In this document: positions 26,225-35,385 of the stretch, one piece after another
How the letters are laid out: each line of letters begins with the position of its first letter
Position numbering within the stretch: the stretch's first letter is position 1
NCBI RefSeq assembly: GCF_004341945.1
Contig: NZ_SMBP01000015.1
Span: 18,119-82,118, forward strand
Direction: 5' to 3'
Source: Longicatena caecimuris
GTDB taxonomy: Bacteria > Bacillota_I > Bacilli_A > Erysipelotrichales > Erysipelotrichaceae
DNA: 64,000 bases
Translations under genes and position numbers: made by a program
The notes under the pieces: generated by a model
Database searches by the model: none
Seen by the model: only the letters and a program-made list of their open reading frames with translations
Told to the model about the DNA's origin: nothing

Positions 26225-27286
26225 ATGAATCTTATTGATACAATTCGTCGTGTTCCTAATCCCGTACGTAAAGTTTTAGAGGAAAGGAAAGCATTAACAA
26301 AAGATATGTTTGATTATTTAGGTGATCGCTTATCCACCATAAATGAAATTATCTTAATCGGCTCTGGAACCAGCCATACATCCTGTCAAACTTCTAAGGA
26401 GTTTGTGGAAACTGCAAGTGGCATTGCCTCTACAGCAATATTGCCCAACATCTTTTTAGCCAAACGGGTATTTAATCCAAATGGTTTATACATCTTCACA
26501 TCGCAAAGTGGTACTTCTACTTTGGTAAATATCGCACAGCGTAAAATGAAAGAACTTGGTTATGCGACAGTAGCAATTACAGAAAGTGCCGAAACACCTT
26601 TGGCAAAAGAAAGTGGCTGCCATGTTCTGATGGAAACAGATAATGAGGAATTTGGCTGTCGAACGATCGGTTACTGTATGTCTGTATTTACGCATATGAT
26701 CATTGCCATGGAAATCGGCTTAAAGCGCCAGGCATTAAGTGAAACAGAGTATGCAAAATATCTGGAAGATGCTCAAAAAGCGGCGGATATGCATCATGAA
26801 ATCTGTGACAAAACGATGGAATGGTTTGATCGAAATAAATGGAAACTGATGAATAAGGATGGATTTGTTATCTATGGTGCCGGTACATTATATGGTACAG
26901 CATTGGAAGGCGCTTTAAAGGTTTTGGAGATTGCCAGAAGATTCTTATGTGTTGGTTATGATATGGATGATGGTATGCATGGACCTACCATGGGGTATAC
27001 AAATCGTCATGCAGTCATCATTTTCGATGATGGCCACAATGAAAATATTACCAAAGGTTTGATTCGTTATGTCCGTGACAAAGTAGGCGATGCCTTCGTA
27101 ATTGGCAATGACAGCAAACATCCATGTGATTTGGCTTTTGAACCTTTAAAAACACCATTTGTATTCTTACAATATGCGCCGGTAGTAGAAATTTTAGCAG
27201 CGCGGCTTGCCTATGACTATGGTATCAATATTAAGACGATTGGGCCATTACCTGAAGCAGGTTACTTTAATACACATGATGATTAA
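26225..27286 (+). CDS. SIS-domain protein, probable Amadori-product (6-phospho) deglycase
   Basis: 353 residues with two SIS domains: GSGTSHTSCQT and SQSGTSTLVN in the first, GAGTLYGTALEGALKVLE in the second. This resembles the sugar isomerase half of glucosamine-6-P synthase without the amidotransferase domain, as in FrlB and GfrE/GfrF. Sitting last in a LevR-regulated mannose-family PTS operon matches gfr-type operons for glucoselysine/fructoselysine, whose deglycases release glucose-6-P and the amine. The exact substrate cannot be read from sequence. AAAGGAGGAG precedes the ATG. Confidence 0.75.
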   Translation: MNLIDTIRRVPNPVRKVLEERKALTKDMFDYLGDRLSTINEIILIGSGTSHTSCQTSKEFVETASGIASTAILPNIFLAKRVFNPNGLYIFTSQSGTSTLVNIAQRKMKELGYATVAITESAETPLAKESGCHVLMETDNEEFGCRTIGYCMSVFTHMIIAMEIGLKRQALSETEYAKYLEDAQKAADMHHEICDKTMEWFDRNKWKLMNKDGFVIYGAGTLYGTALEGALKVLEIARRFLCVGYDMDDGMHGPTMGYTNRHAVIIFDDGHNENITKGLIRYVRDKVGDAFVIGNDSKHPCDLAFEPLKTPFVFLQYAPVVEILAARLAYDYGINIKTIGPLPEAGYFNTHDD

Positions 27287-27302
27287 GTTATAATTATACA
27301 AA

Positions 27303-27353
27303 GGATGCTGATGTGAAAGAAGTGTTTCAATAATCATATCAGCATCTTTTTTA
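27303..27353 (+). terminator. terminator after the SIS gene
   Basis: GATGCTGAT 27304-27312 pairs exactly with ATCAGCATC 27338-27346, followed by TTTTTT. The HPr-like and HAD genes downstream would be read only by read-through or from their own promoter. Confidence 0.8.
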
Positions 27354-27379
27354 TCAAAGCGATAAGATTAGGAGAAACT

Positions 27380-27637
27380 ATGCAGAAATTAACATATAAA
27401 GTAAAAAAGATGATGGGCATTCATGCCAGGCCGGCTTCAGCATTAGCACAATTTGCCAGAATGTATCAAAGTGATATAAAACTATATTGCCAAAATCGAT
27501 GTGCGAATGCGAAAAGAATGGTAGAAATAATGGAACTTAGTATTCATAAAGATGAAGAAATCCTATTTGAAATTTGTGGTGAGGACGAATGCCGCGTTGT
27601 GAAGGCGTTACAGCAATACTGCCACTCTTATTTATGA
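27380..27637 (+). CDS. HPr-like phosphocarrier lacking the Ser46 site
   Basis: 85 residues. His15 sits in MGIHARPAS, the phosphoenolpyruvate-dependent site. The regulatory serine is absent: the canonical NAKS..G..SL reads NAKRMVEIMEL, with Arg46. It should carry phosphate but not be an HPr kinase target or a Ser-P cofactor of CcpA. Three cysteines (37, 41 and about 66) are unusual. AGGAGAAACT precedes the ATG. It probably serves the adjacent PTS. Confidence 0.85.
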   Translation: MQKLTYKVKKMMGIHARPASALAQFARMYQSDIKLYCQNRCANAKRMVEIMELSIHKDEEILFEICGEDECRVVKALQQYCHSYL

Positions 27638-27646
27638 GGTGATAAC

Positions 27647-28282
27647 ATGTATAAAATGATTGTCTTTGATTGTGATGGCACGTTACTTGATTCTTCCGCT
27701 ATGATTGCGATGATACAAAAGGGATATAGCTCCATGTTTCCTCAACGTAAGAAGCAGCCTTACGCGTTTTTTATTCCTTGTTATTATATGAGTGATGAGG
27801 AAAATCTGGCCTATTTACAGATACCGAAAAGCTGTAAACGGCAATTTGAAGAACTATGCTTTGGAAAGTGTGGAGATTTTTCTTCACATACGCATATCTT
27901 TGAAGGTATCCAAGAACTTTTACGACAACTGCTGGACGATGGGATTGCATTAGGAATAGCCACTTCGCGAAATACAACGGCTTTTTTAGAATTGCAATCT
28001 ATGTTTGATGCAGATATCTTTTCAGCCTTTTCTAGTATTGGTACGCAGGATGTGGTAAAGCATACAAAACCGGCACCGGATGTTTTATATTACATTATGG
28101 AACAAACAAATTTGACTGCGCAAGAATTACTGTTCATTGGCGATTCTATCAACGATGCCCTTTGTGCGAAAGCTGCCGGTGTTGATTTTGCATGGGCAAA
28201 ATGGGGAGTTGTCAGTGAAGAAGAACTACCCTATACGTATTGTTTATACGATCCTCAGGATGTTTATAACATCCTACGGTAA
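27647..28282 (+). CDS. HAD-superfamily phosphatase
   Basis: 211 residues of the PGP/beta-phosphoglucomutase-like group: motif I DCDGTLLDSS (nucleophile Asp9), motif II ATSRN, motif III Lys in KHTKPAPD, motif IV GDSINDA. A helical cap lies between about 18 and 85. Substrate unknown; placed 9 bases after the HPr-like gene, so possibly dephosphorylates a product of the PTS pathway. GAGGTG precedes the ATG. Confidence 0.85.
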   Translation: MYKMIVFDCDGTLLDSSAMIAMIQKGYSSMFPQRKKQPYAFFIPCYYMSDEENLAYLQIPKSCKRQFEELCFGKCGDFSSHTHIFEGIQELLRQLLDDGIALGIATSRNTTAFLELQSMFDADIFSAFSSIGTQDVVKHTKPAPDVLYYIMEQTNLTAQELLFIGDSINDALCAKAAGVDFAWAKWGVVSEEELPYTYCLYDPQDVYNILR

Positions 28283-28354
28283 CATCAATACATCTTAAAA
28301 ATATAAAGCGCGATGATTTCGTTGCTATTTATTTTAATGCAAATGGCATCAAAT

Positions 28355-28378
28355 AAAAAAGCTCTAAAGAGCTTTTAA
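28355..28378. terminator. terminator of the minus-strand cyclase gene (bidirectional)
   Basis: AAAAGCTCT pairs with AGAGCTTTT around AA, with A/T runs on both sides. It overlaps the stop codon of the minus-strand gene and can also end transcripts coming from the HAD gene. Confidence 0.7.
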
Positions 28379-29952
28379 TACTGCTTATATTGATTCTTAC
28401 CGGCAGACTTTGCTTTATATAAAGCAGCATCAGCCATGGTAAGGGCATCTTCATAACGGAATAGATCATCATTTTGAAAGATCGTAAAGCCACAGGAAAT
28501 TGTCGCTTTTTCAGCAGCTTTATTCATCTTGTGCTCCATGCCGATTTGATCAAGTTCGGCATAGATATGATCGAGGTATTCACAGATATCTTCCTTTGTG
28601 ATATTTACGCATAAGGTGATAAATTCATCACCGCCAAAACGTGCAGCAAAGAAACGCGAATCGCCGTTTTCATCCATACAGCGGGCAACGTTTTGTAACA
28701 GTTTATCCCCCATATGATGACCATAATAATCATTGAATTCTTTAAAATAATCCACATCGGCTACCACGATACCGATTGTTGATACATGCGGGTTTTTATG
28801 CATCGCACAGACCAGGGAATTAAAATAAGAACGATTAAACAGTCGGGTGAGACCATCAATTTTTATCTGCGCCTCTAACTGATTCTTCTCATTCCGGAAA
28901 CGATCACGTTCTTTCATAATCTGGTTCATTTTAATCTTTTCTTTCATACTTTCTGACTTTGTCTTATTTGTCATATCCTCAACCAATTTTTGTAACATAT
29001 AATATTGCTTATAGGAATTAATTAAGACATTTTCTAAATGGAAACACTCCGCATAGCGAATCCAATTACGATGCAATTGCAACTGTTGTTCGACATCATC
29101 CTCCAGACACATTTCTCCCATATACTGTAAATATTTTTCTGCTCGTTCCTGATCTTTGATTTGTAGGAGGATGGCAAAGATATCGCAGTAGAAGGTGAAA
29201 TAATAGGTCCGGTTTTTATGTTTATGAAGATTGCTTTCACTGAAATAATCAGCAATTCGTTTGACGCTATCGACACGTTTGCTGGCATTGGCAAGGTACA
29301 ATTCACATAAACGAATGACATGTGTCGACAATGGCGAAGCTTTAAAGGATACTAGTTCCGCCGCATATTCTTGATAACGTTTTATGGCTTTATCTAAATG
29401 TTCGTTAAAGATTTCTAACTGTATCAGATTTAAGATTACCAACAGATCGGCATGTGTCATAATGGTAGCTTTCTTATCCAAGAAGGTTTGATATGCCATC
29501 TTAATATAATACAGAGCTTCCTGATAATCTTCCTTTTGAAAAAACATCGTGGCAATATTGTTTAAAACTACCATTTTTTGATGCAGATCTTTTTCATTCT
29601 CCGCTAAGTTATAGGCATTTAATAAGTTTTGAATAGCATTTACTTCATCAAAATGAGAATTATAATACAAACCGGCAATGGTGTAGTTGCGTAGTAATAA
29701 ATCAGTGTAATGATATTCTTCTCCCAGGTTTAATGCAATATGCAGATGTTTCAGACATGCTTCATGTTCACGAATCATCAGATGGTAATCGGCTAGAAAG
29801 GTGTGGGCAAAGGCGATGGCATGGGTATCTTTATGCGCTTCCCCTAATGTCAGAAGCTCATTTGCCAGTTGAAACTCATCATCCATATCCGCATTGCTAT
29901 GCTGTACCAGCAGATTCATCAATTCCTCTTTTTTATGTTTATACTCATCCAT
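28375..29952 (-). CDS. diguanylate cyclase with N-terminal TPR-like helical repeats
   Basis: 525 residues, no membrane segment. Residues 1 to about 310 form TPR-like helical repeats (A..F..AHTFLADYHLM, LNNIATMFFQKEDYQEALYYI), followed by a coiled coil (KEKIKMNQIMKERDRFRNEK) and a GGDEF domain with intact RFGGDEF near 437-443. The usual inhibitory RxxD site is missing (the position reads DSRF). It should make c-di-GMP in response to a cytoplasmic partner. The ATG at 29952 is preferred, as GAGGG lies 6 bases before it and abuts the ATG at 29958. Confidence 0.9.
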   Translation of the reverse strand: MDEYKHKKEELMNLLVQHSNADMDDEFQLANELLTLGEAHKDTHAIAFAHTFLADYHLMIREHEACLKHLHIALNLGEEYHYTDLLLRNYTIAGLYYNSHFDEVNAIQNLLNAYNLAENEKDLHQKMVVLNNIATMFFQKEDYQEALYYIKMAYQTFLDKKATIMTHADLLVILNLIQLEIFNEHLDKAIKRYQEYAAELVSFKASPLSTHVIRLCELYLANASKRVDSVKRIADYFSESNLHKHKNRTYYFTFYCDIFAILLQIKDQERAEKYLQYMGEMCLEDDVEQQLQLHRNWIRYAECFHLENVLINSYKQYYMLQKLVEDMTNKTKSESMKEKIKMNQIMKERDRFRNEKNQLEAQIKIDGLTRLFNRSYFNSLVCAMHKNPHVSTIGIVVADVDYFKEFNDYYGHHMGDKLLQNVARCMDENGDSRFFAARFGGDEFITLCVNITKEDICEYLDHIYAELDQIGMEHKMNKAAEKATISCGFTIFQNDDLFRYEDALTMADAALYKAKSAGKNQYKQY

Positions 29953-30100
29953 ATACATCCCTCTTTTTTATAACCATAATTTTTTGCTATGAATGTTTGA
30001 TATCCATATTATACTATAAAAGCGTTAACAAAAATACTATTTATGTGGTTATTTTTCAGAATTTACCGGCGTTATCTTCTCTTGTTAAGAAATTGTGATT

Positions 30101-30153
30101 TTATTCGCAAATTCGCAAAATACGTTTACGAATAAGGCTCTTAGTGGTATAAT
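30101..30153 (+). promoter_or_regulatory. pgk promoter with operator-like repeats
   Basis: TTTACG 30125-30130 and TATAAT 30148-30153, spacer 17 bp. Just upstream are two exact tandem copies of ATTCGCAA (30103-30118), and TTATTCG 30101-30107 is inverted at CGAATAA 30129-30135, overlapping the -35. These could bind a regulator of glycolytic genes. Confidence 0.7.
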
Positions 30154-30181
30154 AAGACCGTTACATAAGGAGGATTTTACA

Positions 30182-31360
30182 ATGGCAAAGAGAACTGTAA
30201 AAGATTTAGATGTTGCTGGAAAACGCGTTATCGTAAGATGCGACTTCAACGTTCCAAGAAAAGATGGAAAAATTACAAATGACAACCGTATCATTCAGGC
30301 GTTACCTACAATTAAATACCTGATTGAAAACAATGCAAAAGTTATCTTGATGTCACACTTAGGTAAAGTAAAAACAGAAGAAGACAAAGCAAAAAACGAT
30401 TTGCGTTGTGTAGCTGATCGTTTAAGTGAACTGGTTGATACTAAAGTTACTTTCGTACCAGTAACAAGAGGAAAAGAACTGGAAGATGCTGTTGCAGCAT
30501 TGAACGATGGAGAAATCGTTGTTGTTCAGAATACTCGTTATGAAAAAGGCGAAAGCAAAAATGATCCTGAATTGGCTAAATACTGGGCTAGCTTAGGTGA
30601 TTTGTTTGTAGAAGATGCATTTGGTAGCGTACACCGTGCACATGCTTCTACTGCTGGTATTGCATCTATTTTACCTAACGCATTAGGTTTCTTAGTAGAA
30701 AAAGAAGTAAAGATGCTGGGTGCTGCTGTTGACACTCCAGAACGTCCATTCGTTGCAATCATCGGTGGTGCTAAAGTATCTGATAAGATTGCTGTTGTTG
30801 ACAACCTGCTGAAGAAAGCAGACAAAGTTCTGATCGGTGGCGGTATGGCTTATACATTCCTGAAAGCACAGGGTTACAATGTTGGAAAATCTTTAGTAGA
30901 AGAAGATAAGCTGGAATTGGCAAAAGAATATTTAGCTAAGGCTGAAGGTAAATTGATCCTGCCAGTTGATCATGTATGTGCTGATGCATTTGCAGAAGAT
31001 GCAAACACAGTTGTTGCTGACAATGACAACATCCCTGCAGATTACATGGGCTTAGATATCGGACCTAAATCTATTGAACTGTACAAGAATGAATTAGCTG
31101 GTGCTAAGACTGTTGTATGGAACGGACCTATGGGTGTATTTGAAATGAAACCATTTGCTAAGGGTACTTTGGAAGTATGTACAGCAATTTCTGAATTACC
31201 AGGAGCTACAACAGTTATCGGTGGCGGAGATTCTGCAGCAGCGGCAATCCAGTTAGGATTCGCTGAAAAATTCTCTCATATTTCTACCGGTGGCGGAGCT
31301 TCTTTGGAATATATGGAAGGTAAAGAACTGCCAGGTATCGCTGTTATCAGTGATAAATAA
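30182..31360 (+). CDS. pgk: phosphoglycerate kinase
   Basis: 392 residues with [19 protein letters not shown], the substrate motif SHLGK, the hinge, [11 protein letters not shown] and the nucleotide motif GGGDSAAA. It transfers phosphate between 1,3-bisphosphoglycerate and ADP in glycolysis. AAGGAGG lies 8 bases before ATG 30182; an upstream in-frame extension includes the promoter itself and is rejected. Codon use is the even, A/T-ending set of a highly expressed gene. Followed by tpiA. Confidence 0.97.
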   Translation: MAKRTVKDLDVAGKRVIVRCDFNVPRKDGKITNDNRIIQALPTIKYLIENNAKVILMSHLGKVKTEEDKAKNDLRCVADRLSELVDTKVTFVPVTRGKELEDAVAALNDGEIVVVQNTRYEKGESKNDPELAKYWASLGDLFVEDAFGSVHRAHASTAGIASILPNALGFLVEKEVKMLGAAVDTPERPFVAIIGGAKVSDKIAVVDNLLKKADKVLIGGGMAYTFLKAQGYNVGKSLVEEDKLELAKEYLAKAEGKLILPVDHVCADAFAEDANTVVADNDNIPADYMGLDIGPKSIELYKNELAGAKTVVWNGPMGVFEMKPFAKGTLEVCTAISELPGATTVIGGGDSAAAAIQLGFAEKFSHISTGGGASLEYMEGKELPGIAVISDK

Positions 31361-31385
31361 AAAACATTAGAGGAGAAAATAAATC

Positions 31386-32132
31386 ATGAGAAAACCAATT
31401 ATTGTCGGAAACTGGAAAATGAATAAAACCATGAAGGAAACAAAAGAATTCATGGAAGCTGTAGATGGTGTTGCGGCAAGTGACAACGCTACCTATGGTA
31501 TCGGTGCTCCTTATACTGCATTAGCTACAGCTGTTGCAGGTGCTAAAAACTTAATCGTAGCTGCTGAAAACTGCCATTTTGAAGATACAGGTGCTTTCAC
31601 AGGAGAAGTTTCTGTACCTATGTTGCAGGAAGTTGGCGTTACACACTGTATCATTGGCCACTCTGAACGTCGTCAGATGTTTGGGGATACTGATGAAACC
31701 GTAAACAAAAAAGCAAAACGCTTAATTGATGCAGGTATCACACCAATTCTTTGCATTGGTGAAACAGAAGCACAGTATGATGCTGGTGAAACGGAAAAAG
31801 TTATCCGTGAACAGTTGAGTGGTTCTTTGGCTAACTTATGTCCAAAATGTGTTGGTAACATGGTTATCGCTTATGAACCAATCTGGGCAATCGGTACTGG
31901 CAAATCTGCTACAAAAGAAGATGCACAGAACTGCTGCGCTATCGTACGTGATCAGGTTCGTGTCATGTATGGTGATGAAGCTGCGGAAAATGTACGTGTA
32001 CAGTACGGTGGATCTGTAAAACCTAACAACATCGTTGAATATATGGCTTGCCCAGATATCGATGGTGCATTGATTGGTGGAGCTAGCTTAAAAGCAGACA
32101 GCTTTATTGAAATCATCGAAAAAACAAAATAA
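31386..32132 (+). CDS. tpiA: triosephosphate isomerase
   Basis: 248 residues: NWKMNKT at the N-terminus, catalytic His in GHSERR, catalytic Glu in AYEPIWAIGTGK, phosphate loops YGGSV and GGASL. It interconverts DHAP and glyceraldehyde-3-P. GAGGAG precedes the ATG; 25 bases separate it from pgk, so the two are co-transcribed. gapA and gpmI are not in this stretch. Confidence 0.97.
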   Translation: MRKPIIVGNWKMNKTMKETKEFMEAVDGVAASDNATYGIGAPYTALATAVAGAKNLIVAAENCHFEDTGAFTGEVSVPMLQEVGVTHCIIGHSERRQMFGDTDETVNKKAKRLIDAGITPILCIGETEAQYDAGETEKVIREQLSGSLANLCPKCVGNMVIAYEPIWAIGTGKSATKEDAQNCCAIVRDQVRVMYGDEAAENVRVQYGGSVKPNNIVEYMACPDIDGALIGGASLKADSFIEIIEKTK

Positions 32133-32145
32133 GATCTTATAGGTG

Positions 32146-32173
32146 AAGGAGTAGAGCAATCTGCTCCTTTTTT
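32146..32173 (+). terminator. terminator after tpiA
   Basis: GGAGTAGA pairs with TCTGCTCC around GCAA, followed by TTTTTT. Confidence 0.85.
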
Positions 32174-32323
32174 CAATGTATGCAGTTCATAATCAACTAG
32201 CCTTTTTCATTTAAGATACAGTTTATCATTCATATTGTAAGCTTTTAATCAGAAAAATGCTTTGCTGTTATCTTAAGTAGGAGTACTATGGCAGTCTAAG
32301 CTCATTTAGCAAATAGCGTACAT

Positions 32324-32357
32324 CAAAAAAGGAAAACCGCGCTAGTTTTCCTTTGTA
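32324..32357 (-). terminator. terminator of the minus-strand coiled-coil gene
   Basis: On the minus strand AAAGGAAAAC pairs with GTTTTCCTTT around TAGCGCG, followed by TTTT. It lies just after the stop of the gene at 32380-32940. Confidence 0.75.
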
Positions 32358-32379
32358 TTACATCGGCTTATGCCATTGC

Positions 32380-32940
32380 TTATCTGGTTTTCTTCTGCAA
32401 TTGAGTTAGCGTCTTTTCCATATGACGTAGTAATTGTTTATAATGTGTCAGCTGCTCTGCTTCTTCTTTTGCCTTAGCTAAGGCTGTTTTGGCATCTGCC
32501 AGCTGTTTCTTCATAGCGACCAAATGATTTGTAGCATTAAGGAAAGCATTATAATTTGGATCATCAGGATTTCCCTGACAAGTATTAACTTTACAGATGA
32601 ATTTTCCTACATACAAAGCTTTATCCATCGCATCATACATGGCACGCTCGGCTTCCTTGCTTTGATCTTCAAGTGTTGATAGTTTCTTTTTTACTTGATG
32701 ACAATGCGCAATGTCTTTTTGTGTCTGTTGTATTAAGCTTTTTAATCGTTCCTTATCTTTCTTATATTGTTTTATATCCTCTGTTTCCATATGTTCTAAG
32801 ATATTCTGGTATTCAGTCGGATAAACAAGTTTTGGTGTCTTGTTATTTTGATATAAAAACATAAGCAGCAGGCATATGCAAAGAACTGATAGGATTATCA
32901 AGCATTTAGGCTTTTTCGCGATGGTTTTAAGAGCTGGCAT
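32380..32940 (-). CDS. small membrane-anchored coiled-coil protein, unknown function
   Basis: 186 residues: basic N-terminus, one membrane helix (about 15-33), then long amphipathic helices rich in K, E and Q separated by a central segment with two cysteines (KFICKVNTCQGNPDDPNYN). Probably displayed outside the membrane as a helical hairpin. No family recognised. The ATG at 32940 has GAAAGGG 6 bases upstream; the ATG at 32946 abuts that site. Confidence 0.7.
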   Translation of the reverse strand: MPALKTIAKKPKCLIILSVLCICLLLMFLYQNNKTPKLVYPTEYQNILEHMETEDIKQYKKDKERLKSLIQQTQKDIAHCHQVKKKLSTLEDQSKEAERAMYDAMDKALYVGKFICKVNTCQGNPDDPNYNAFLNATNHLVAMKKQLADAKTALAKAKEEAEQLTHYKQLLRHMEKTLTQLQKKTR

Positions 32941-33032
32941 GTGCATCCCTTTCTTTCTTTTTTCTCTTGGTTGTAAGGCTTTTCTTTTTTAATAGAATCA
33001 CGTATAATAGGTTATAAAAGAGGTAGATATTT

Positions 33033-33455
33033 ATGAAAGTAAAGTCAAAGATAGGTGCGTTTTGGATAGCGGCGTTGATCTTTATGGCATTTTGTACATT
33101 TATGATGCTGCGCTTGGTGATACATCAAAAGGATATCGCTCTGGATGCCATAGAGTTACTGGCTGTTTTTTGTATAGATTTCTTATTACTGTGGGCAACC
33201 TTTGATACATGGTATGCATTTCAGGAAGATTATTTAGAAATCAAAAGTGCCTGCTTTTGTCATAAGAAAATACATTATTTTGCGATTACAAGTATTGAAG
33301 AAACACAGGCATCTTATTCCTCCGTGGCTTTATCAAATGATCGCTTGGATATCACTTATGTGAATGAAGCGCATGAGCAGGAAGAAATACTTATCTCACC
33401 GGTAAAAAAAGATGAGTTTATAGCGCAATTGAAGCATCGTTCTAAAATATTATAA
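33033..33455 (+). CDS. small membrane protein with YyaB-like PH domain
   Basis: 140 residues: two membrane helices (about 7-27 and 40-60), then a bacterial PH-like domain of the bPH_4/YyaB type, recognised by YLEIKSACFCHKKIHYFAI..I, the ALSNDRLDI stretch and ISPVKKDEFIAQL. The role of such proteins is unknown. AGAGG precedes the ATG. Single gene. Confidence 0.75.
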   Translation: MKVKSKIGAFWIAALIFMAFCTFMMLRLVIHQKDIALDAIELLAVFCIDFLLLWATFDTWYAFQEDYLEIKSACFCHKKIHYFAITSIEETQASYSSVALSNDRLDITYVNEAHEQEEILISPVKKDEFIAQLKHRSKIL

Positions 33456-33457
33456 GC

Positions 33458-33504
33458 AAAAGCTGCATTTCTGTTTTTATTTACAGTGCAATGCAGCTTT
33501 TTTA
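33458..33504. terminator. bidirectional terminator between convergent genes
   Basis: AAAAGCTGCATT pairs with AATGCAGCTTTT, with inner CTGT/ACAG and flanking T/A runs on both strands. It serves the PH-domain gene and the EAL gene. Confidence 0.85.
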
Positions 33505-35175
33505 CTGTTTGGCTGTGATATATTGTTTGTGAAAGGCTGCTTTCGAAATTGGTTTAGAGACATAGAATCCTTGAATGGTATCGGCTTGCAGCGTACAGAC
33601 GGTATCCAACTCGTTCTTTTCTTCTACCCCTTCTACGGTAACTTCAATGTCAATGCTGTGACATAAAGAAATGACAGCATTGATAAAGGAGAGATTAAAC
33701 GGATTGGTATGAATGGCATTGATAAAGGAACGATCAATTTTAACAATATCAGCAGGTGCCTGTGTCAACATTCCTAAGGAAGAATAACCAGAACCAAAGT
33801 CATCCATGGCGATACGGATATGCATTTTTCTTAAAGTGGAGAAGCATTCCCGTATTGGCCCCATATCGGTGACAAAATAGCTTTCAGTCAATTCTATAAC
33901 AATATGTTCCGGAGCCAATTCATATTTTGCTAATAAGCTGCGAATGGTTTCTACGAAATCATCTTCTAATATTTGTAAGTACGATACGTTAACATTCATG
34001 ATAAAATCTTTTATAAGATTGCTCCACTCTTTGCAAGTGGCAATCGCTTGCTCCAGAATCCATTTTCCAGCTTGGATGATCAAGCCGCTGGATTCTAAAA
34101 CAGGGATAAATTCAATAGGTGAAATATCGCCGAATTTTTCACTTTTCCAACGCATTAAAGCTTCACTGCCTTGTATCTTCATGGTCTTCGTATGAAGCAA
34201 TGGCTGATATACTACATAAAAATTACGCATCTGGTGTAACACATTATGATGTAATTCTTCATTGATGGCAATCTGATGCAGTTTCTGTTTAATTAAATCA
34301 TCATTGAAAAAGGTACATGTATTTTTCCCTTTCTGTTTACTGGCTTCTAACGCACTGACGGCATATTTAATTAAGTCTAAATAGTCATTGCCATTTTCAG
34401 GAATCATAACGACTCCTGCTGAAACGGTACAATAATAGGAACCGGCATCGCTTTGATGCGGATGGTTGCTGTAAGCGTGTAGTTTTTGATAAAGCTCATC
34501 GGTTTTCTTTTCATCGGCTTCATCATAAACAATAGCAAATTGATCACCATCATAACGATAAATCTGCGCATCATAGGGCAGTAAACTTTGAATATCCTGA
34601 GCAAACTGACGTAAAACGATATCACCAAATACATGATTTTGTAACGTATTAATATGTGAGAAGTCATCAAGACCCAGTAACATCATACTGCCATGTTTTC
34701 CACTTTCCAACAGAATGGCTAAATGATCAATACAGCTTTTCTGAGTTAAAAGACCGGTGATATGGTCAATTCTTCCTTTGTCCTCTAAACGGGTGATCAT
34801 CCCGGCAAACAGTAACGGTGTCCCATCCTGATCACGCTTTAATAAACCACGGCATACGATCCAGATCAATTCACCTTTGCGATTACGTATTTGATATTCT
34901 ACATTATGCTCATCAGTATCTCCATTTAGCATACGGGCAATGGATTCATCATAACGTTTACGATCTTTATCGACAATAAGATCACCCCAGATAGGAACCA
35001 GTCCTTTTACTAAACGCCCGGGCAAATCAAAATCAAGATACATGTTTTCAGATATCAGAGATATATCGCTTTGCATGTCAACTAAATAGATGTAATCATC
35101 TGTACTGTTTACGATGGCATCATAAAAAAGGCTTGCATCTATATGAAACTGACGAAATAAATCTCTGTTATCCAT
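33502..35175 (-). CDS. PAS-GGDEF(degenerate)-EAL protein, probable c-di-GMP phosphodiesterase
   Basis: 557 residues, soluble. PAS domain about 12-125, GGDEF domain about 135-295 with the active motif degraded to YDGDQF (near 205), EAL domain about 310-555. The EAL catalytic set is intact: SEALMRW (about 337), NVNVSYLQI, ELTES, MDDFGSGYSSL (about 455), KIDRSFI, EGVE, QGFYVSKP. It should hydrolyse c-di-GMP to pGpG, with the GGDEF domain possibly a GTP sensor. Start 35175 is chosen because GAGG lies 7 bases upstream; the ATG at 35181 is too close to it. Confidence 0.92.
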   Translation of the reverse strand: MDNRDLFRQFHIDASLFYDAIVNSTDDYIYLVDMQSDISLISENMYLDFDLPGRLVKGLVPIWGDLIVDKDRKRYDESIARMLNGDTDEHNVEYQIRNRKGELIWIVCRGLLKRDQDGTPLLFAGMITRLEDKGRIDHITGLLTQKSCIDHLAILLESGKHGSMMLLGLDDFSHINTLQNHVFGDIVLRQFAQDIQSLLPYDAQIYRYDGDQFAIVYDEADEKKTDELYQKLHAYSNHPHQSDAGSYYCTVSAGVVMIPENGNDYLDLIKYAVSALEASKQKGKNTCTFFNDDLIKQKLHQIAINEELHHNVLHQMRNFYVVYQPLLHTKTMKIQGSEALMRWKSEKFGDISPIEFIPVLESSGLIIQAGKWILEQAIATCKEWSNLIKDFIMNVNVSYLQILEDDFVETIRSLLAKYELAPEHIVIELTESYFVTDMGPIRECFSTLRKMHIRIAMDDFGSGYSSLGMLTQAPADIVKIDRSFINAIHTNPFNLSFINAVISLCHSIDIEVTVEGVEEKNELDTVCTLQADTIQGFYVSKPISKAAFHKQYITAKQ

Positions 35176-35385
35176 AGCCATTCCTCTTCTTTCTCTTCTT
35201 CTAATATATCATGATTCCAATGAATTTCATAGAATAAAGAATAAATTTTATACCCGATAATATAACCAAACAAGTAAAAAAGATAACCATTATGTGAAGG
35301 CTTTCTTAAGATTTTGTGAAGTGTGGAATTAATGGTTGTCACACTTATGAATTTGTTTTAAAATAGGGCAAAGGTGATGAACTTT

